A DNA stretch of 64,000 nt from Phycicoccus duodecadis (GCF_002846495.1 NZ_PJNE01000001.1:1922001-1986000), one strand, 5' to 3'. Shown: positions 42,555 to 51,572, numbered from the stretch's first letter. Numbers and translations: made by a program. The notes: a model not told the origin generated them from the letters alone.

Positions 42555-43823
42555 GTGATCGACATCAGGCTGCTCCGGGACGACCCCGACACGGTACGGG
42601 CGAGCCAGCGCGCCCGCGGCGAGGACGACGGCGTCGTCGACGCCGTGCTCGCCGCCGACGAGCGCCGCCGCTCCTCCCTCACCGCGTACGAGCAGCTGCG
42701 GGCCGAGCAGAAGTCGATGGGCAAGGACGTCGCGAAGGCGCAGGGCGAGCAGAAGCAGGCCCTCCTCGCGCGCACCAAGGAGCTCGCCGCCCAGGTCAAG
42801 GCGCTCCAGGCCACCGCCGACGAGGCCCAGGTCGAGCTCGACACCCTGATGCGCACCATCGGCAACGTCGTCGAGCCCGAGGTCCCGGCCGGCGGCGAGG
42901 ACGACTACGTGGTCCTCGAGGAGGTCGGCACGCCGCGCGACTTCGCGGCCGAGGGGTTCGAGCCCCGCGACCACCTGACGCTGATGGAGGGCCTCGACGC
43001 CGTCGACATGGAGCGCGGGGCCAAGGTCGCCGGCTCGCGGTTCTACTTCCTCAAGGGCGTGGGCGCCCGCCTCGAGATGGCGATGCTGCACCTGGCCATG
43101 CAGCGCGCCATCGGCCTGGGCTTCGTCCCGATGGTCACGCCCACCCTGGTCAAGCCCGACGTGATGGCCGGCGCGGGCTTCCTCGACCACCACGCCGACG
43201 AGGTCTACCGGCTCGAGGCCGACGACCTGTACCTCACCGGTACCTCGGAGGTCGCGCTCGCCGGCTACCACGCCGACGAGGTCGTCGACCTCTCCAACGG
43301 CCCGCTGCGCTATGCCGGCCAGTCGACCTGCTACCGCCGCGAGGCCGGCTCGTACGGCAAGGACACCCGGGGCATCATCCGGGTCCACCAGTTCAACAAG
43401 ATCGAGATGTTCGTCTACTGCCGGCCCGAGGACGCCCAGGCCGAGCACGAGAACCTGCTGCGCCTCGAGAAGGAGATGCTGACCGCGCTCGGCCTGCCGT
43501 TCCGGGTCATCGACACCGCGGCCGGCGACCTCGGCGGCCCGGCCGCGCGCAAGTACGACTGCGAGGCGTGGGTGCCGACCCAGGGGCGCCACCGCGAGCT
43601 CACCTCGACCTCGAACTGCACGACCTTCCAGGCCCGGCGCCTCAACACGCGCTACCGGGGCTCGACGGGCAACGAGGTCGCCGCGACCCTGAACGGCACC
43701 CTGGCCACGACGCGCTGGCTGGTCGCCATCGTCGAGAACCACCAGCAGGCCGACGGCTCCGTGGTGGTGCCCGAGGTGCTGCGCCCGCTGGTCGGGCTCG
43801 ACGTCCTGACGCCCGTCCGCTGA
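42555..43823 (+). CDS. serS: Seryl-tRNA synthetase
   Basis: Class II tRNA synthetase of 422 residues. The N-terminal 110 residues form the antiparallel coiled coil ([20 protein letters not shown]). Motif 2 is seen at [21 protein letters not shown] and motif 3 near [17 protein letters not shown] start is preceded by TAGACT at 6 bases. No T-box or leader peptide precedes it. It is followed by a non-coding stretch with a candidate RNA. Confidence 0.95.
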   Translation: MIDIRLLRDDPDTVRASQRARGEDDGVVDAVLAADERRRSSLTAYEQLRAEQKSMGKDVAKAQGEQKQALLARTKELAAQVKALQATADEAQVELDTLMRTIGNVVEPEVPAGGEDDYVVLEEVGTPRDFAAEGFEPRDHLTLMEGLDAVDMERGAKVAGSRFYFLKGVGARLEMAMLHLAMQRAIGLGFVPMVTPTLVKPDVMAGAGFLDHHADEVYRLEADDLYLTGTSEVALAGYHADEVVDLSNGPLRYAGQSTCYRREAGSYGKDTRGIIRVHQFNKIEMFVYCRPEDAQAEHENLLRLEKEMLTALGLPFRVIDTAAGDLGGPAARKYDCEAWVPTQGRHRELTSTSNCTTFQARRLNTRYRGSTGNEVAATLNGTLATTRWLVAIVENHQQADGSVVVPEVLRPLVGLDVLTPVR

Positions 43824-43984
43824 CCCCGCGGACGGCGCCCGCCTCCACCCATCCCCTCCGCCCCGCGGCAAGCCGTTGAGGGCGCTCGGGCCCGAACGTC
43901 CGGGGAGATCGGCCGAACGGCCGATGCCCGCCTCGTCCGTTCGGCCAGACCCGAAATCGGCCGTCCGTAAGTGCTGCGGTGAAG

Positions 43985-44001
43985 GTAAAGAGTTCGTAAA
44001 G
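43985..44001 (+). promoter_or_regulatory. Direct repeat GTAAAG-N5-GTAAAG, candidate regulator site/promoter
   Basis: GTAAAG occurs at 43985-43990 (as GGTAAAG) and 43996-44001, one helical turn apart (11 bases). TAAAGT at 43997-44002 could be a -10 box. The AT-rich spot is unusual in this region. A response-regulator site is a guess by analogy with tandem-repeat OmpR/PhoB-type boxes. Confidence 0.35.
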
Positions 44002-44009
44002 TACTCATC

Positions 44010-44117
44010 TAGAGGCGGTCAAGAGCGCAGGGGCTCGAGGCCACCGACGTGGCCACTGTCGCAGGGGCTGTGACCACGCCATGACGACGCCCCCTCTCCA
44101 CGCGAGAGGGGGCGTCG
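44010..44117 (+). ncRNA. Candidate small structured RNA
   Basis: Downstream of a possible promoter, 108 bases contain GCAGGGGCT twice (44027-44035 and 44061-44069) on either side of a perfect hairpin GGCCAC-CGAC-GTGGCC (44039-44054), and end in a 14-bp hairpin at 44085-44117. Predicted ORFs here are tiny and unconserved in look. The sequence does not match a family I know, and the start is uncertain. Expression is untested. Confidence 0.35.
44085..44117. terminator. 14-bp terminator-like hairpin
   Basis: GACGCCCCCTCTC (44086-44098) pairs with GAGAGGGGGCGTC (44104-44116) with a five-base loop, plus one outer C-G pair. It ends the candidate RNA and precedes the HAD gene promoter. Confidence 0.6.
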
Positions 44118-44174
44118 CCGTGTCTGCGGGGGCCCCCGACGGTCGCCGTCCACCGTGCGTTCATCCGGCCTCGG

Positions 44175-44180
44175 TAGCGT
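44175..44180 (+). promoter_or_regulatory. -10 box TAGCGT of HAD gene
   Basis: TANNNT hexamer 8 bases before the ATG at 44189. Confidence 0.45.
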
Positions 44181-44188
44181 GGCGTCCG

Positions 44189-44983
44189 ATGACTTCCCCA
44201 CACCTGGTCTGCCTCGACATCGACGGCACCACCGTCGACCACGACGGCCACCTCCACGAGCCCGTCCGGGCAGCGGTGCGCGCAGTGGCCGACGCCGGGC
44301 ACCACCTCACCCTCGCCACCGGCCGCGCGGTGATCGGCACCCTCCCGGTGCTCGAGGCGCTCGGTCTCAGCACGGGGTACGCGGTCTGTGCCAACGGCGC
44401 GATCACCCTGCGGCTCGACCCCGCACTGCTCGACGGCTACGAGGTGCTCGAGGCCGTCACCTTCGACCCCGCCCCGGCCCTGCGGGTGCTGCGCGCGGAG
44501 TTCCCCACCGCGTTGGTCGCGGTCGAGGAGATCGGCGTCGGCTTCAAGGTGTCGGCGCCCTTCCCCGACGGCGAGCTCGACGGCACGCCCCAGGTCGTCA
44601 GCTTCGAGGAGCTGATGGCACACCCGGTCACCCGGGTCACCATCCGTGACCCCGAGGGCACCGACGAGGACTTCCTCGCCGGCGCCGAGCGCATCGGGCT
44701 GCACGGCGTCGAGTACGCCGTGGGCTGGAGCGCCTGGCTGGACATCACGCCCGAGGGGGTGTCGAAGGCCGCCGCGCTCGAGACGGTCCGGCGGCGGCTC
44801 GGCGTCGAGCCGCGGCTGACCCTGGCCGTCGGCGACCAGCGCAACGACCTCGAGATGCTGCGCTGGGCCGCCCGCGGGGTCGCGATGGGCAACGCGCCCG
44901 ACGAGGTCAAGGCCGCCGCCGACGACGTCACCGGCCACGTCGACGAGCACGGGCTCGTCGACGTCCTGCGCACCCTGGCCTGA
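44189..44983 (+). CDS. HAD-family hydrolase (Cof type)
   Basis: Cytoplasmic phosphatase of 264 residues. Motif 1 is CLDIDGTTVDHD with the nucleophilic Asp, motif 2 is LATGRAV (Thr), and motifs 3 and 4 are SKAAAL (Lys) and AVGDQRNDLEML (Asp pair). A large C2B cap lies between, as in Cof phosphatases acting on sugar phosphates, nucleotides or pyridoxal phosphate. The substrate is unknown. ATG 44189 gives the motif at residue 10, so the longer frame from 44081 is rejected. Confidence 0.9.
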   Translation: MTSPHLVCLDIDGTTVDHDGHLHEPVRAAVRAVADAGHHLTLATGRAVIGTLPVLEALGLSTGYAVCANGAITLRLDPALLDGYEVLEAVTFDPAPALRVLRAEFPTALVAVEEIGVGFKVSAPFPDGELDGTPQVVSFEELMAHPVTRVTIRDPEGTDEDFLAGAERIGLHGVEYAVGWSAWLDITPEGVSKAAALETVRRRLGVEPRLTLAVGDQRNDLEMLRWAARGVAMGNAPDEVKAAADDVTGHVDEHGLVDVLRTLA

Positions 44984-45046
44984 GCCGGCCTCCGGGGGCA
45001 CCCACCCCGGGCCGTCGGGATCTCGACGCGGCGTCCCCGCAGGTGG

Positions 45047-45052
45047 CAGGGT
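45047..45052 (+). promoter_or_regulatory. -10 box CAGGGT of DUF1206 gene
   Basis: CAGGGT lies 7 bases before the ATG at 45060 and contains the alternative GTG start at 45051. Confidence 0.35.
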
Positions 45053-45059
45053 GAGCGCC

Positions 45060-45854
45060 ATGGACCTCGCCGACGCCACCCGCGCCACCCACCAAGCGAA
45101 CGAGAGCCCGGTGGTCGAGTACGGCGCCCGGGTCGGGTTCGCGATCCTGGGTGTGCTGCACCTCCTCATCGCCTGGATCGCCGTCAAGATCGCCTGGGGG
45201 GTGGGCGGGGGCTCCAAGGAGGCCGACTCGTCCGGGGCGCTCAGGACCCTGGCCGGCTCGGGCACGGGGAGAGCCCTGCTCTGGGTCGCCGTCGTCGGCT
45301 TCCTCCTCCTCGGCGTGTGGAACCTCAGCGAGGGGTTCGTGCGCCGCCACGACAAGGCCGACCTGGTCAAGCTGGCGAGCAAGGGCGTCGTCTACCTGTT
45401 CTTCGCGTGGACCACCTTCAAGCTGGTGGGCCTCGACGCCGGCAGCCACAGCGAGAAGCAGACGGAGGGCTTCGCCGCGGCGCTCACCGGCAGCGTGCTG
45501 GGCCGGCTGGTCCTCGTGGTGGTGGGCCTGGTGATCCTCGGCATCGCCGGCTACCACGTCTACAAGGGGTACCAGAAGAAGTTCCTCGAGGACCTCGTCG
45601 AGCACCCGGGCCAGTGGGCGGTCCGGGCCGGCCGGGTCGGCTACATCGCCAAGGGCGTGGCGCTGGTCATCGTCGGCATCTTCTTCTTCGTGGCCGCCTG
45701 GACCGCCGACGCCCAGGACGTCAAGGGTCTCGACGGCGCGCTCAAGACCTTCCTCGGGCTGCCGTTCGGCCGGGTGCTGCTGACGCTCGTGGCCCTCGGG
45801 ATCGCGGGCTACGGCGTCTACAGCTTCGCCCGGGCGCGCTACGCCCGGCTCTGA
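45060..45854 (+). CDS. DUF1206 membrane protein
   Basis: A 264-residue protein with six membrane helices arranged as three two-helix repeats (ARVGFAILGVLHLLIAW, ASKGVVYLFFAWTTF, GRVGYIAKGVALVIVG). Each repeat begins with a similar Gly-rich helix. Function unknown. ATG 45060 is preferred to GTG 45051 because of the -10-like box. The 3' end overlaps the convergent PAP2 gene by 16 bases. Confidence 0.88.
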   Translation: MDLADATRATHQANESPVVEYGARVGFAILGVLHLLIAWIAVKIAWGVGGGSKEADSSGALRTLAGSGTGRALLWVAVVGFLLLGVWNLSEGFVRRHDKADLVKLASKGVVYLFFAWTTFKLVGLDAGSHSEKQTEGFAAALTGSVLGRLVLVVVGLVILGIAGYHVYKGYQKKFLEDLVEHPGQWAVRAGRVGYIAKGVALVIVGIFFFVAAWTADAQDVKGLDGALKTFLGLPFGRVLLTLVALGIAGYGVYSFARARYARL

Positions 45855-46573
45855 GCCCGGCGGTCGCCGGCGGCGTCGGGGCGCTCGGCCACCGCGTGCG
45901 CGTCGCGGCGCAGGTAGCCCCAGGCCAGCAGTGCACAGACCACGCCGTTGACCGCGCCCATGAGAACGTCGGTGACGTGGTGCGCGCCCCGGTAGAGCCG
46001 CGCGAACGAGACGAGGAACGGCACCACGATGCACAGCACCACGAGGATGCGGCGCGCGGCGACGTTCTGGATGCGGGTGGCCATCAGGGCGAACGAGACG
46101 TAGAGGGCGGTCGAGGCGCCGACGTGCCCGCTGGGGTAGCTCGATGTCGGCGGCGCCGGGTCGAGCCGCTCGACCGGCGGCCGGCTGCGCCCGACGACCG
46201 CCGTCGCGATGACGAACACGGTGGCCTGCACCGAGATCGCCAGGAGCGGGATGACGGCGTACCACCACTTCCGGGTTCGCCACAGGACCACGAGCGCCAC
46301 CACGATGCCGACGGCGATGACGTACTCGGTGTTGCCGATCATCGACATCACCTTGGTGACGGCGTTGCCGGTGGCGGTGCGCTGCGCGGCCAGCCAGGTG
46401 TTGACCGAGTTCTCGGCCTTGAAGCCGCCGAGCGGCTTCATGATGACCAGCCCGATGGCCACGATCACCACGAACAGAGGGATCGCCGGGAGGACGGCGC
46501 GTACGAAGGCGTCGCGCACGGCCTCGCGGACGGTGGGCCGGGTGGGGTCGTCCCAGCGGGTGAGGATGGACAT
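45839..46573 (-). CDS. PAP2-family membrane phosphatase (first of two)
   Basis: Six-helix phosphatidic-acid phosphatase-type protein of 244 residues. The three acid-phosphatase blocks are GRSRPPVERLDP (Arg-Pro), SSYPSGHVGAST (PSGH) and FARLYRGAHHVTDV (the R...GxHxxxD part), so the active site is complete. It likely dephosphorylates a lipid phosphate such as undecaprenyl pyrophosphate. Its ATG overlaps the stop of the next gene upstream by one base (TGATG). Confidence 0.9.
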   Translation of the reverse strand: MSILTRWDDPTRPTVREAVRDAFVRAVLPAIPLFVVIVAIGLVIMKPLGGFKAENSVNTWLAAQRTATGNAVTKVMSMIGNTEYVIAVGIVVALVVLWRTRKWWYAVIPLLAISVQATVFVIATAVVGRSRPPVERLDPAPPTSSYPSGHVGASTALYVSFALMATRIQNVAARRILVVLCIVVPFLVSFARLYRGAHHVTDVLMGAVNGVVCALLAWGYLRRDAHAVAERPDAAGDRRAQSRA

Positions 46574-47340
46574 CAGCGCTCCTGGTGGGCGGTGTGGCGG
46601 TCGTCGGCGATGTCGTCGTCGCCGGGGTGGGGGTCGATGTCGGGGTCGTGCGCGGCCTCGCGGTCGCGCGGGTTCCAGTTGGCGTACCCCGCGTAGGAGG
46701 CCAGGACCAGCCCGGCCCCGGTGACCACCCCGACGGTGACGTCGCTGGGGTAGTGAACCCCGAGGAAGGTGCGGTCGAGGGCGGTGAGCACGACGAGCAC
46801 CACGGACGCCGTGACCATGACCGCGCGCCAGGCCCGGGACGTGACGACCGGCCAGAGCAGGAGGACGGCGGTGGTGAAGAAGGCGGCCGAGCCGAGCGCG
46901 TGGCCGGACGGGAAGGAGAAGCCGGGGGCCTTGGAGACCGGGTCCTCCACCACCGGGCGCGCTCGCTGGAAGACGAGCTTGGCGGCGTACTCGATGAACC
47001 AGGCGACCATCATCGTCCCGAACGCCCACCACGCGCGGGTGCGCAGCCCCTTGCCGAGCCACACCCAGAGGCACAGCACCGTCCCGACGGCGTAGAGGTT
47101 GCGGGGGAGGAAGGCGGCCTGCCAGAAGAGCCAGAAGTCCAGCAGCCAGGGGTGGTCGCGGGTGATCGGGACCAGGGCGCGGATGGCGGCGTCGTCCGCG
47201 TTGATCAGCGGGTCCCACTTGCTGCGGACCAGGAAGCCGACCGAGAAGAAGACCGTCGCCACCACCAGGCCGTAGGCCGCGGCCCGGCCGAGCCGGCGGG
47301 CGCGCCGCTGCTGGTGCGCGCGCGTGTCCGTGCTGGTCAT
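46573..47340 (-). CDS. PAP2-family membrane phosphatase (second of two)
   Basis: Polytopic phosphatase of 255 residues upstream of and coupled to the other PAP2 gene. Blocks are KLVFQRARPVV (K...RP), FSFPSGHALGS and FLGVHYPSDV (GxHxxxD). The C-terminal 40 residues are acidic and His-rich, without known domain. The two tandem copies are only moderately alike, so they are not a recent duplication. ATG at 47340. Confidence 0.9.
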   Translation of the reverse strand: MTSTDTRAHQQRRARRLGRAAAYGLVVATVFFSVGFLVRSKWDPLINADDAAIRALVPITRDHPWLLDFWLFWQAAFLPRNLYAVGTVLCLWVWLGKGLRTRAWWAFGTMMVAWFIEYAAKLVFQRARPVVEDPVSKAPGFSFPSGHALGSAAFFTTAVLLLWPVVTSRAWRAVMVTASVVLVVLTALDRTFLGVHYPSDVTVGVVTGAGLVLASYAGYANWNPRDREAAHDPDIDPHPGDDDIADDRHTAHQER

Positions 47341-47421
47341 CAGGCATGTCTACCGCACCCGGGGGCGCGCTGACGCCGCAGCCGCCGGGCGCGCCGGGAG
47401 GCGTGGGATGCTGGGGCCGCC

Positions 47422-48228
47422 ATGGCCGAGCTGAACGTCACCTCCCCCGCCAACCCCCGCCTCAAGGCGGTCGCCGCGCTGCGCCGGCGCCGCACCCGCG
47501 AGGAGGAGGGCGTCACGGTCGTCGACGGCTACGAGGAGCTGCGCCTGGCGGTGGGGGCCGGGGTCGTCCCGCGCACCCTGCTGTACTGCCCCGAGCTGAT
47601 GCTCGACCCCGACGAGCAGCTCGCGCTGGTCGACGAGGTGCGCGCGCTGGGGGCCACGACCATCCGCTGCGCACGCTCGGCGTTCGAGAAGGTGGCCTAC
47701 CGGGAGGGGCCCGACGGGTTCGTCGCGGTGGTGCCCGCGGCCGGGGTCGCGCTCAGCCATCTGGTGCTGCCCCCGGACCCGCTGGTGGTGGTGGTCGAGG
47801 CGCTCGAGAAGCCCGGCAACCTCGGCTCGGTGCTGCGTACCGCCGACGCCGCCGGGGTGGCCGCCGTGGTCGCCGCCGACCCCGCCACCGACTGGGGCAA
47901 CCCCAACGTCGTACGGGCCAGCAAGGGCGCGGTGTTCTCGGTGCCGGTGGCCGCGGCCTCCCTGGCCGAGGTGCGGGAGTGGTTGCACGTCAACGACATC
48001 CGGATCGTGGCCACCACGCCGCACACCGACGTCCTGCATACGGCGGTCGACTACCGCGGGGCCGTCGCCATCGCCGTGGGCACCGAGAAGACCGGCCTCA
48101 CCGACGAGCTGCTGGCCGCCGCCGACGCCCGTGTCCGCATCCCGATGGCGGGGCAGGTCAACTCCCTCAACGCCGGGGTGAGCGCAGCCGTCGTGGTCTA
48201 CGAGGCGGTCCGACAGCGCTCGTCCTGA
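47422..48228 (+). CDS. TrmH/SpoU-family RNA 2'-O-methyltransferase
   Basis: SAM-dependent RNA methyltransferase of 268 residues. An N-terminal substrate-binding domain (SPANPRLKAVAALRRRRTREE) precedes the trefoil-knot SpoU domain with EKPGNLGSVLRTADAAGV (motif 1), GTEKTGLTDELL (motif 2) and IPMAGQVNSLNAGVSAAVVVYE (motif 3). The target may be rRNA or tRNA; the protein is close to tRNA/rRNA guanosine ribose methylases. Confidence 0.9.
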   Translation: MAELNVTSPANPRLKAVAALRRRRTREEEGVTVVDGYEELRLAVGAGVVPRTLLYCPELMLDPDEQLALVDEVRALGATTIRCARSAFEKVAYREGPDGFVAVVPAAGVALSHLVLPPDPLVVVVEALEKPGNLGSVLRTADAAGVAAVVAADPATDWGNPNVVRASKGAVFSVPVAAASLAEVREWLHVNDIRIVATTPHTDVLHTAVDYRGAVAIAVGTEKTGLTDELLAAADARVRIPMAGQVNSLNAGVSAAVVVYEAVRQRSS

Positions 48229-48313
48229 GACGGGTGGGGCTCCTGGGACCGCAGGGATACCGGGTGCGGGGCCCTCGGACCCGTGTCCGGAGCACCCGCG
48301 CGCATATGCGACC

Positions 48314-48958
48314 ATGACAGGCATGCGAGTTGACCACGTCGTCTACGCGGCCGAGCACGATGGCGTGCACGCGACGGCCGAGCGTCTCGCGAAGCTGATC
48401 GGCGTCCGGCCGGTCGACGGGGGGATCCACCCGCGCTTCGGGACGCGCAATGTCATCCTGCCGCTCGCCCACGAGCGGTACGTCGAGGTCGTCGAGGTGC
48501 TCGAGCACCCCGCGGCCGACAAGGCCCCCTTCGGGCAGGTCGTCCGCGCCCGCTCCGAGGCCGGCGGCGGCTGGCTCGGCTGGGTCGTGCGGGTCGACGA
48601 CATCGCCGAGCAGGAGGCCCGCCTGGGCCGCGAGGCCGTCCAGGGTAACCGGCGCCGCCCCGACGGCGTCGAGCTGCGCTGGCAGCAGATCGGTGTCAAG
48701 GGCCTCCAGGCCGACCCGCAGCTGCCGTTCTTCATCAAGTGGGACGACGAGGCGCCGCACCCCTCGCAGGACGCCGACACCGAGGTGACCATCGAGTCGC
48801 TCACTATCGCCGGCGACCCCGAGCGGGTCCGCGACTGGCTGGGCCTGCCGGCCGACTACACCTCGTCGGTCATCGAGTTCTCGTTCGTCTCGCCCCACGG
48901 CACGCCCGGACTCATGGCCGTCACGTTCGACACGCCTCAGGGCGAGGTCGTCGTCTGA
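48314..48958 (+). CDS. VOC (glyoxalase-like) family protein
   Basis: Glyoxalase-like fold of 214 residues. MRVDHVVYAAEH starts the first beta-alpha-beta module; the second is LTIAGDPERVRDWLGLP. The middle GIHPRFGTRNVILPL and ERYVEVVEV carry the usual metal-ligand positions. Substrate unknown. ATG 48314 and 48323 are both possible. Confidence 0.85.
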   Translation: MTGMRVDHVVYAAEHDGVHATAERLAKLIGVRPVDGGIHPRFGTRNVILPLAHERYVEVVEVLEHPAADKAPFGQVVRARSEAGGGWLGWVVRVDDIAEQEARLGREAVQGNRRRPDGVELRWQQIGVKGLQADPQLPFFIKWDDEAPHPSQDADTEVTIESLTIAGDPERVRDWLGLPADYTSSVIEFSFVSPHGTPGLMAVTFDTPQGEVVV

Positions 48959-48962
48959 CCCT

Positions 48963-48980
48963 CCGGGGCCTCGGCCCCGG
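48963..48980. terminator. Hairpin between convergent VOC and copper ATPase genes
   Basis: CCGGGGC pairs with GCCCCGG around a CTCG loop, giving a 7-bp GC stem between two converging stops. Confidence 0.4.
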
Positions 48981-48989
48981 CGCGCCCCC

Positions 48990-51197
48990 TCAGCGGGCGC
49001 GCGACCAGCGCCGCAGCCGCAGGCTGTTGCTCACCACCAGCACGCTCGACGCGGCCATCGCCGCACCGGCGACCATGGGGCTGAGCACGCCGGCCACCGC
49101 CAGCGGGACGGCGGCCACGTTGTAGCCGAACGCCCAGGCCAGGTTCTGCCGGATGGTGCGCAGCGTCGCCCGGGAGAGTGCGATGGCGTCGACCACGGCC
49201 GGCAGCTCCGAGCGCAGCAGCACGATGTCGGAGGCCTCGGCCGCGACGTCGGTGCCGCTGCCCATGGCGATGCCGAGGTCGGCCTGGGCCAGGGCGGCCG
49301 CGTCGTTGACGCCGTCGCCCACCATCGCCACGACCCGGCCGCGACGCTGCAGGTCGGCGATCATGGCGTGCTTGTCCTCGGGTCGCACGTCGGCCACGAC
49401 CCGGCCCACGGGGATGCCGACGTCGCGGGCGACGGTGACGGCCGCGCGGTCGTGGTCGCCGGTCAGCAGGTAGGTGGTGAGCCCGGCCTCCGCGAGGTCC
49501 CGTACGGCGCGCGCCGAGCTGCGCCGCACGGTGTCGGCGACGGTGAGCGAGGCGCGGGCGCGCCCGCCCCAGCCGACCCAGACCGTGGTGCCCTCGGCGG
49601 TGGGGCGCGCGACCTCGTCGGGTACCTCGTCGAACAGCTCGGCGCGCCCGACGGTGACCAGGGTGCCGTTGACCACGGCGCGGGCGCCGGCGCCCGGCAG
49701 GGACTCGAAGGCGGTGACGGCGGGCAGGCGCAGGGCCCGGGCGCCGGCGGCGGTGACGATGGCGCGGGCCACCGGGTGCTCACTGCCGTCCTCGACGGCG
49801 GCGGCCGCGCGCAGGGCCTGGTCCTTCAGCAGGCGGCCGACGGTGACGACCTGCACCAGGGTCATGGCGCCGGTGGTCACCGTGCCGGTCTTGTCGAGCA
49901 CGATGGTGTCGATGCGCCGGGTGTCCTCGAGGACGTCGGCGCCCTTGATGAGGATGCCGAGCCGGGCGCCGCGACCGGTGCCGACCAGCAGGGCCGTGGG
50001 GGTGGCGAGCCCGAGCGCGCAGGGGCAGGCGATGACCAGCACCGAGATCGCGACCTCGAGGGCGCGCACGGCGTCGCCGCCGATGGCCCACCAGGCGGCG
50101 AACGTGACGGCGGCCAGGGCCAGCACCACCGGCACGAACACCGACGACACCCGGTCGGCGAGGCGCTGCACCGGGGCCTTGGAGGTCTGGGCCCGCTCGA
50201 CGAGGCGGGCGATGCCGGCCAGGGTGGTGTCGGCGCCGACCCCGGTGGCCTCGACGACGAGGCGGCCGGTGGTGTTGACGGTGCCACCGGTGACGCCGTC
50301 GCCCGGGCCGACGTCGACGGGCTGGGACTCCCCGGTGACGAGAGCGGCGTCGATGCTGCTCGAGCCGTCGCGCACCACGCCGTCGGTGGCGACCTTCTCG
50401 CCGGGGCGGACCAGGAAGCGGTCGCCGACGACGAGGTCGGACGCCGGGACGCGCTGCTCGACGGTGGCGCCCGAGGCGGCGTCGGTCCGCAGGACGGAGG
50501 CCTCCTTGGCCCCGAGGTCGAGGAGGCCGCGCAGGGCGTCGCGGGTGCGGTCGGTGGCGCGGGCCTCCATCCAGCGCCCGATGAGCAGGAACGTGGTGAC
50601 CACGGTGGCCGACTCGAACCACACGTGCGAGCCCTCGCCCGCCATCCCGCCGGCGCGGCCGCTGACCACGACGACCAGCGACCACAGGTAGGCGGCCAGC
50701 ACGCCGAGCGAGACGAGGGTGTCCATGGTCGACGCGCGGTGCCGGGCGGCCTGGGCGGCTGCGCGGTGGAACGGCCAGCCGGCCCAGAGCACGACGGGCG
50801 TCGCCAGGACCAGCTGCACCCAGGGGCTGTTGGGGACGTCGGCGCCCGGCACCATCGCGAGGACGACGACGGGCACGGTGAGGGCGGCGGCCGAGAGGGC
50901 GCGCGAGCGGAGGTCGTCCTGGGAGGCGGGGCCGGCCGGGTCGGCCGGGGACGCCGCCTCCAGGACCTCGGCGCCGTACCCGGTGCGGCGCACGGTGCTG
51001 ATCAGCTCGTCGACGGTGATCGGGCCGGTCCAGCGCACCGTGGCCTTCTCGGTGGCGAGGTTCACGACGGCGTCGACCCCGTCGAGGCGGCCGAGCTTCT
51101 TCTCGATGCGTGCCGAGCACGAGGCGCAGGTCATCCCGGTGATCGCGAGGTCGACCTCGTGGACCTCGCCGGTGGGGCGGTCGGTGGTCTGGGTCAT
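48990..51197 (-). CDS. copA: Copper-exporting P-type ATPase
   Basis: P1B-type ATPase of 735 residues that exports Cu+ from the cytoplasm. A single N-terminal heavy-metal domain has MTCASC (Cys24, Cys27). The transmembrane metal site CPC lies near residue 389, the phosphorylation site DKTGT near 433, the SEHP motif after it, and GDGVNDAAAL in the nucleotide/hinge domain. Eight helices are expected. It starts one base after csoR, so it is under that regulator. Other monovalent metals are less likely, given CPC and CsoR. Confidence 0.92.
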   Translation of the reverse strand: MTQTTDRPTGEVHEVDLAITGMTCASCSARIEKKLGRLDGVDAVVNLATEKATVRWTGPITVDELISTVRRTGYGAEVLEAASPADPAGPASQDDLRSRALSAAALTVPVVVLAMVPGADVPNSPWVQLVLATPVVLWAGWPFHRAAAQAARHRASTMDTLVSLGVLAAYLWSLVVVVSGRAGGMAGEGSHVWFESATVVTTFLLIGRWMEARATDRTRDALRGLLDLGAKEASVLRTDAASGATVEQRVPASDLVVGDRFLVRPGEKVATDGVVRDGSSSIDAALVTGESQPVDVGPGDGVTGGTVNTTGRLVVEATGVGADTTLAGIARLVERAQTSKAPVQRLADRVSSVFVPVVLALAAVTFAAWWAIGGDAVRALEVAISVLVIACPCALGLATPTALLVGTGRGARLGILIKGADVLEDTRRIDTIVLDKTGTVTTGAMTLVQVVTVGRLLKDQALRAAAAVEDGSEHPVARAIVTAAGARALRLPAVTAFESLPGAGARAVVNGTLVTVGRAELFDEVPDEVARPTAEGTTVWVGWGGRARASLTVADTVRRSSARAVRDLAEAGLTTYLLTGDHDRAAVTVARDVGIPVGRVVADVRPEDKHAMIADLQRRGRVVAMVGDGVNDAAALAQADLGIAMGSGTDVAAEASDIVLLRSELPAVVDAIALSRATLRTIRQNLAWAFGYNVAAVPLAVAGVLSPMVAGAAMAASSVLVVSNSLRLRRWSRAR

Positions 51198-51198
51198 C

Positions 51199-51516
51199 TC
51201 AGCTCCTCAGCAGCCGCGTGACAGCGGTCGTGACCTCGCCGACCTTGGCGGCGGCGGCCTCGTCCGACTCACGGGCGGCGGTGACGACGCAGTGCGCGAT
51301 GTGCTCCTCGAGGAGGCCGACGCTGACGGCCTGGAGAGCGCGGGTCGCGGCGCTGACCTGGGTGAGGACGTCGATGCAGTACACGTCGTTCTCGACCATG
51401 CGGGCGATGCCGCGCACCTGGCCCTCGATCCGGCGCAGCCGCTTGAGCTGGGCGTCCTTGGTGGCGGAGTAGCCCGGCGGGGGCGTCGCCGCGGGGTCCG
51501 GGGTGGTCGCGCTCAT
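51199..51516 (-). CDS. csoR: Copper-sensing repressor CsoR
   Basis: Helical metal-sensing repressor of 105 residues. The ligand triad is Cys47-His72-Cys76 (YCIDV, HIAHC), with the 25 and 4 residue spacings known for copper-responsive CsoR. The N-terminal 20 residues are a Pro-rich tail. It is the first gene of the csoR-copA operon and is transcribed from a promoter overlapping its operator. Confidence 0.92.
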   Translation of the reverse strand: MSATTPDPAATPPPGYSATKDAQLKRLRRIEGQVRGIARMVENDVYCIDVLTQVSAATRALQAVSVGLLEEHIAHCVVTAARESDEAAAAKVGEVTTAVTRLLRS

Positions 51517-51522
51517 GGCTCC

Positions 51523-51528
51523 AGAGTA
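51523..51528 (-). promoter_or_regulatory. -10 box TACTCT of csoR-copA
   Basis: TANNNT hexamer 6 bases before the csoR ATG at 51516; its first two bases overlap the operator. Confidence 0.45.
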
Positions 51529-51541
51529 CCCCCCTAGGGTA
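51527..51541. promoter_or_regulatory. Candidate CsoR operator
   Basis: TACCC-CCCTA-GGGTA is a 15-base pseudo-palindrome with G/C runs like known CsoR sites. It overlaps the -10 box of csoR. Confidence 0.6.
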
Positions 51542-51572
51542 TGGGGTTCGAATCGGGCTCCGGGGCCTCCCG

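Larger units (their letters stand above)
43824..44188. other. Non-coding stretch between serS and HAD gene
   Basis: No gene is supported in these 365 bases. They contain an inverted repeat ATCGGCC-GAAC-GGCCGAT at 43908-43925, a direct repeat GTAAAG...GTAAAG at 43985-44001, a structured segment with a terminator-like hairpin (see the ncRNA entry) and the leaderless promoter of the HAD gene. No tRNA fold is visible. Confidence 0.7.

Noticed and set aside
43824..44188. tRNA or known ncRNA in the serS-HAD gap
   Set aside because: No cloverleaf arms or T-loop, and no match to an RNA family that I can recall, so only a generic candidate RNA is listed.
49368..51221. 617-residue frame antisense to the copper ATPase
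   Set aside because: Gly/Asp/Arg-rich, repetitive, no domain; the P-type ATPase motifs decide the strand.
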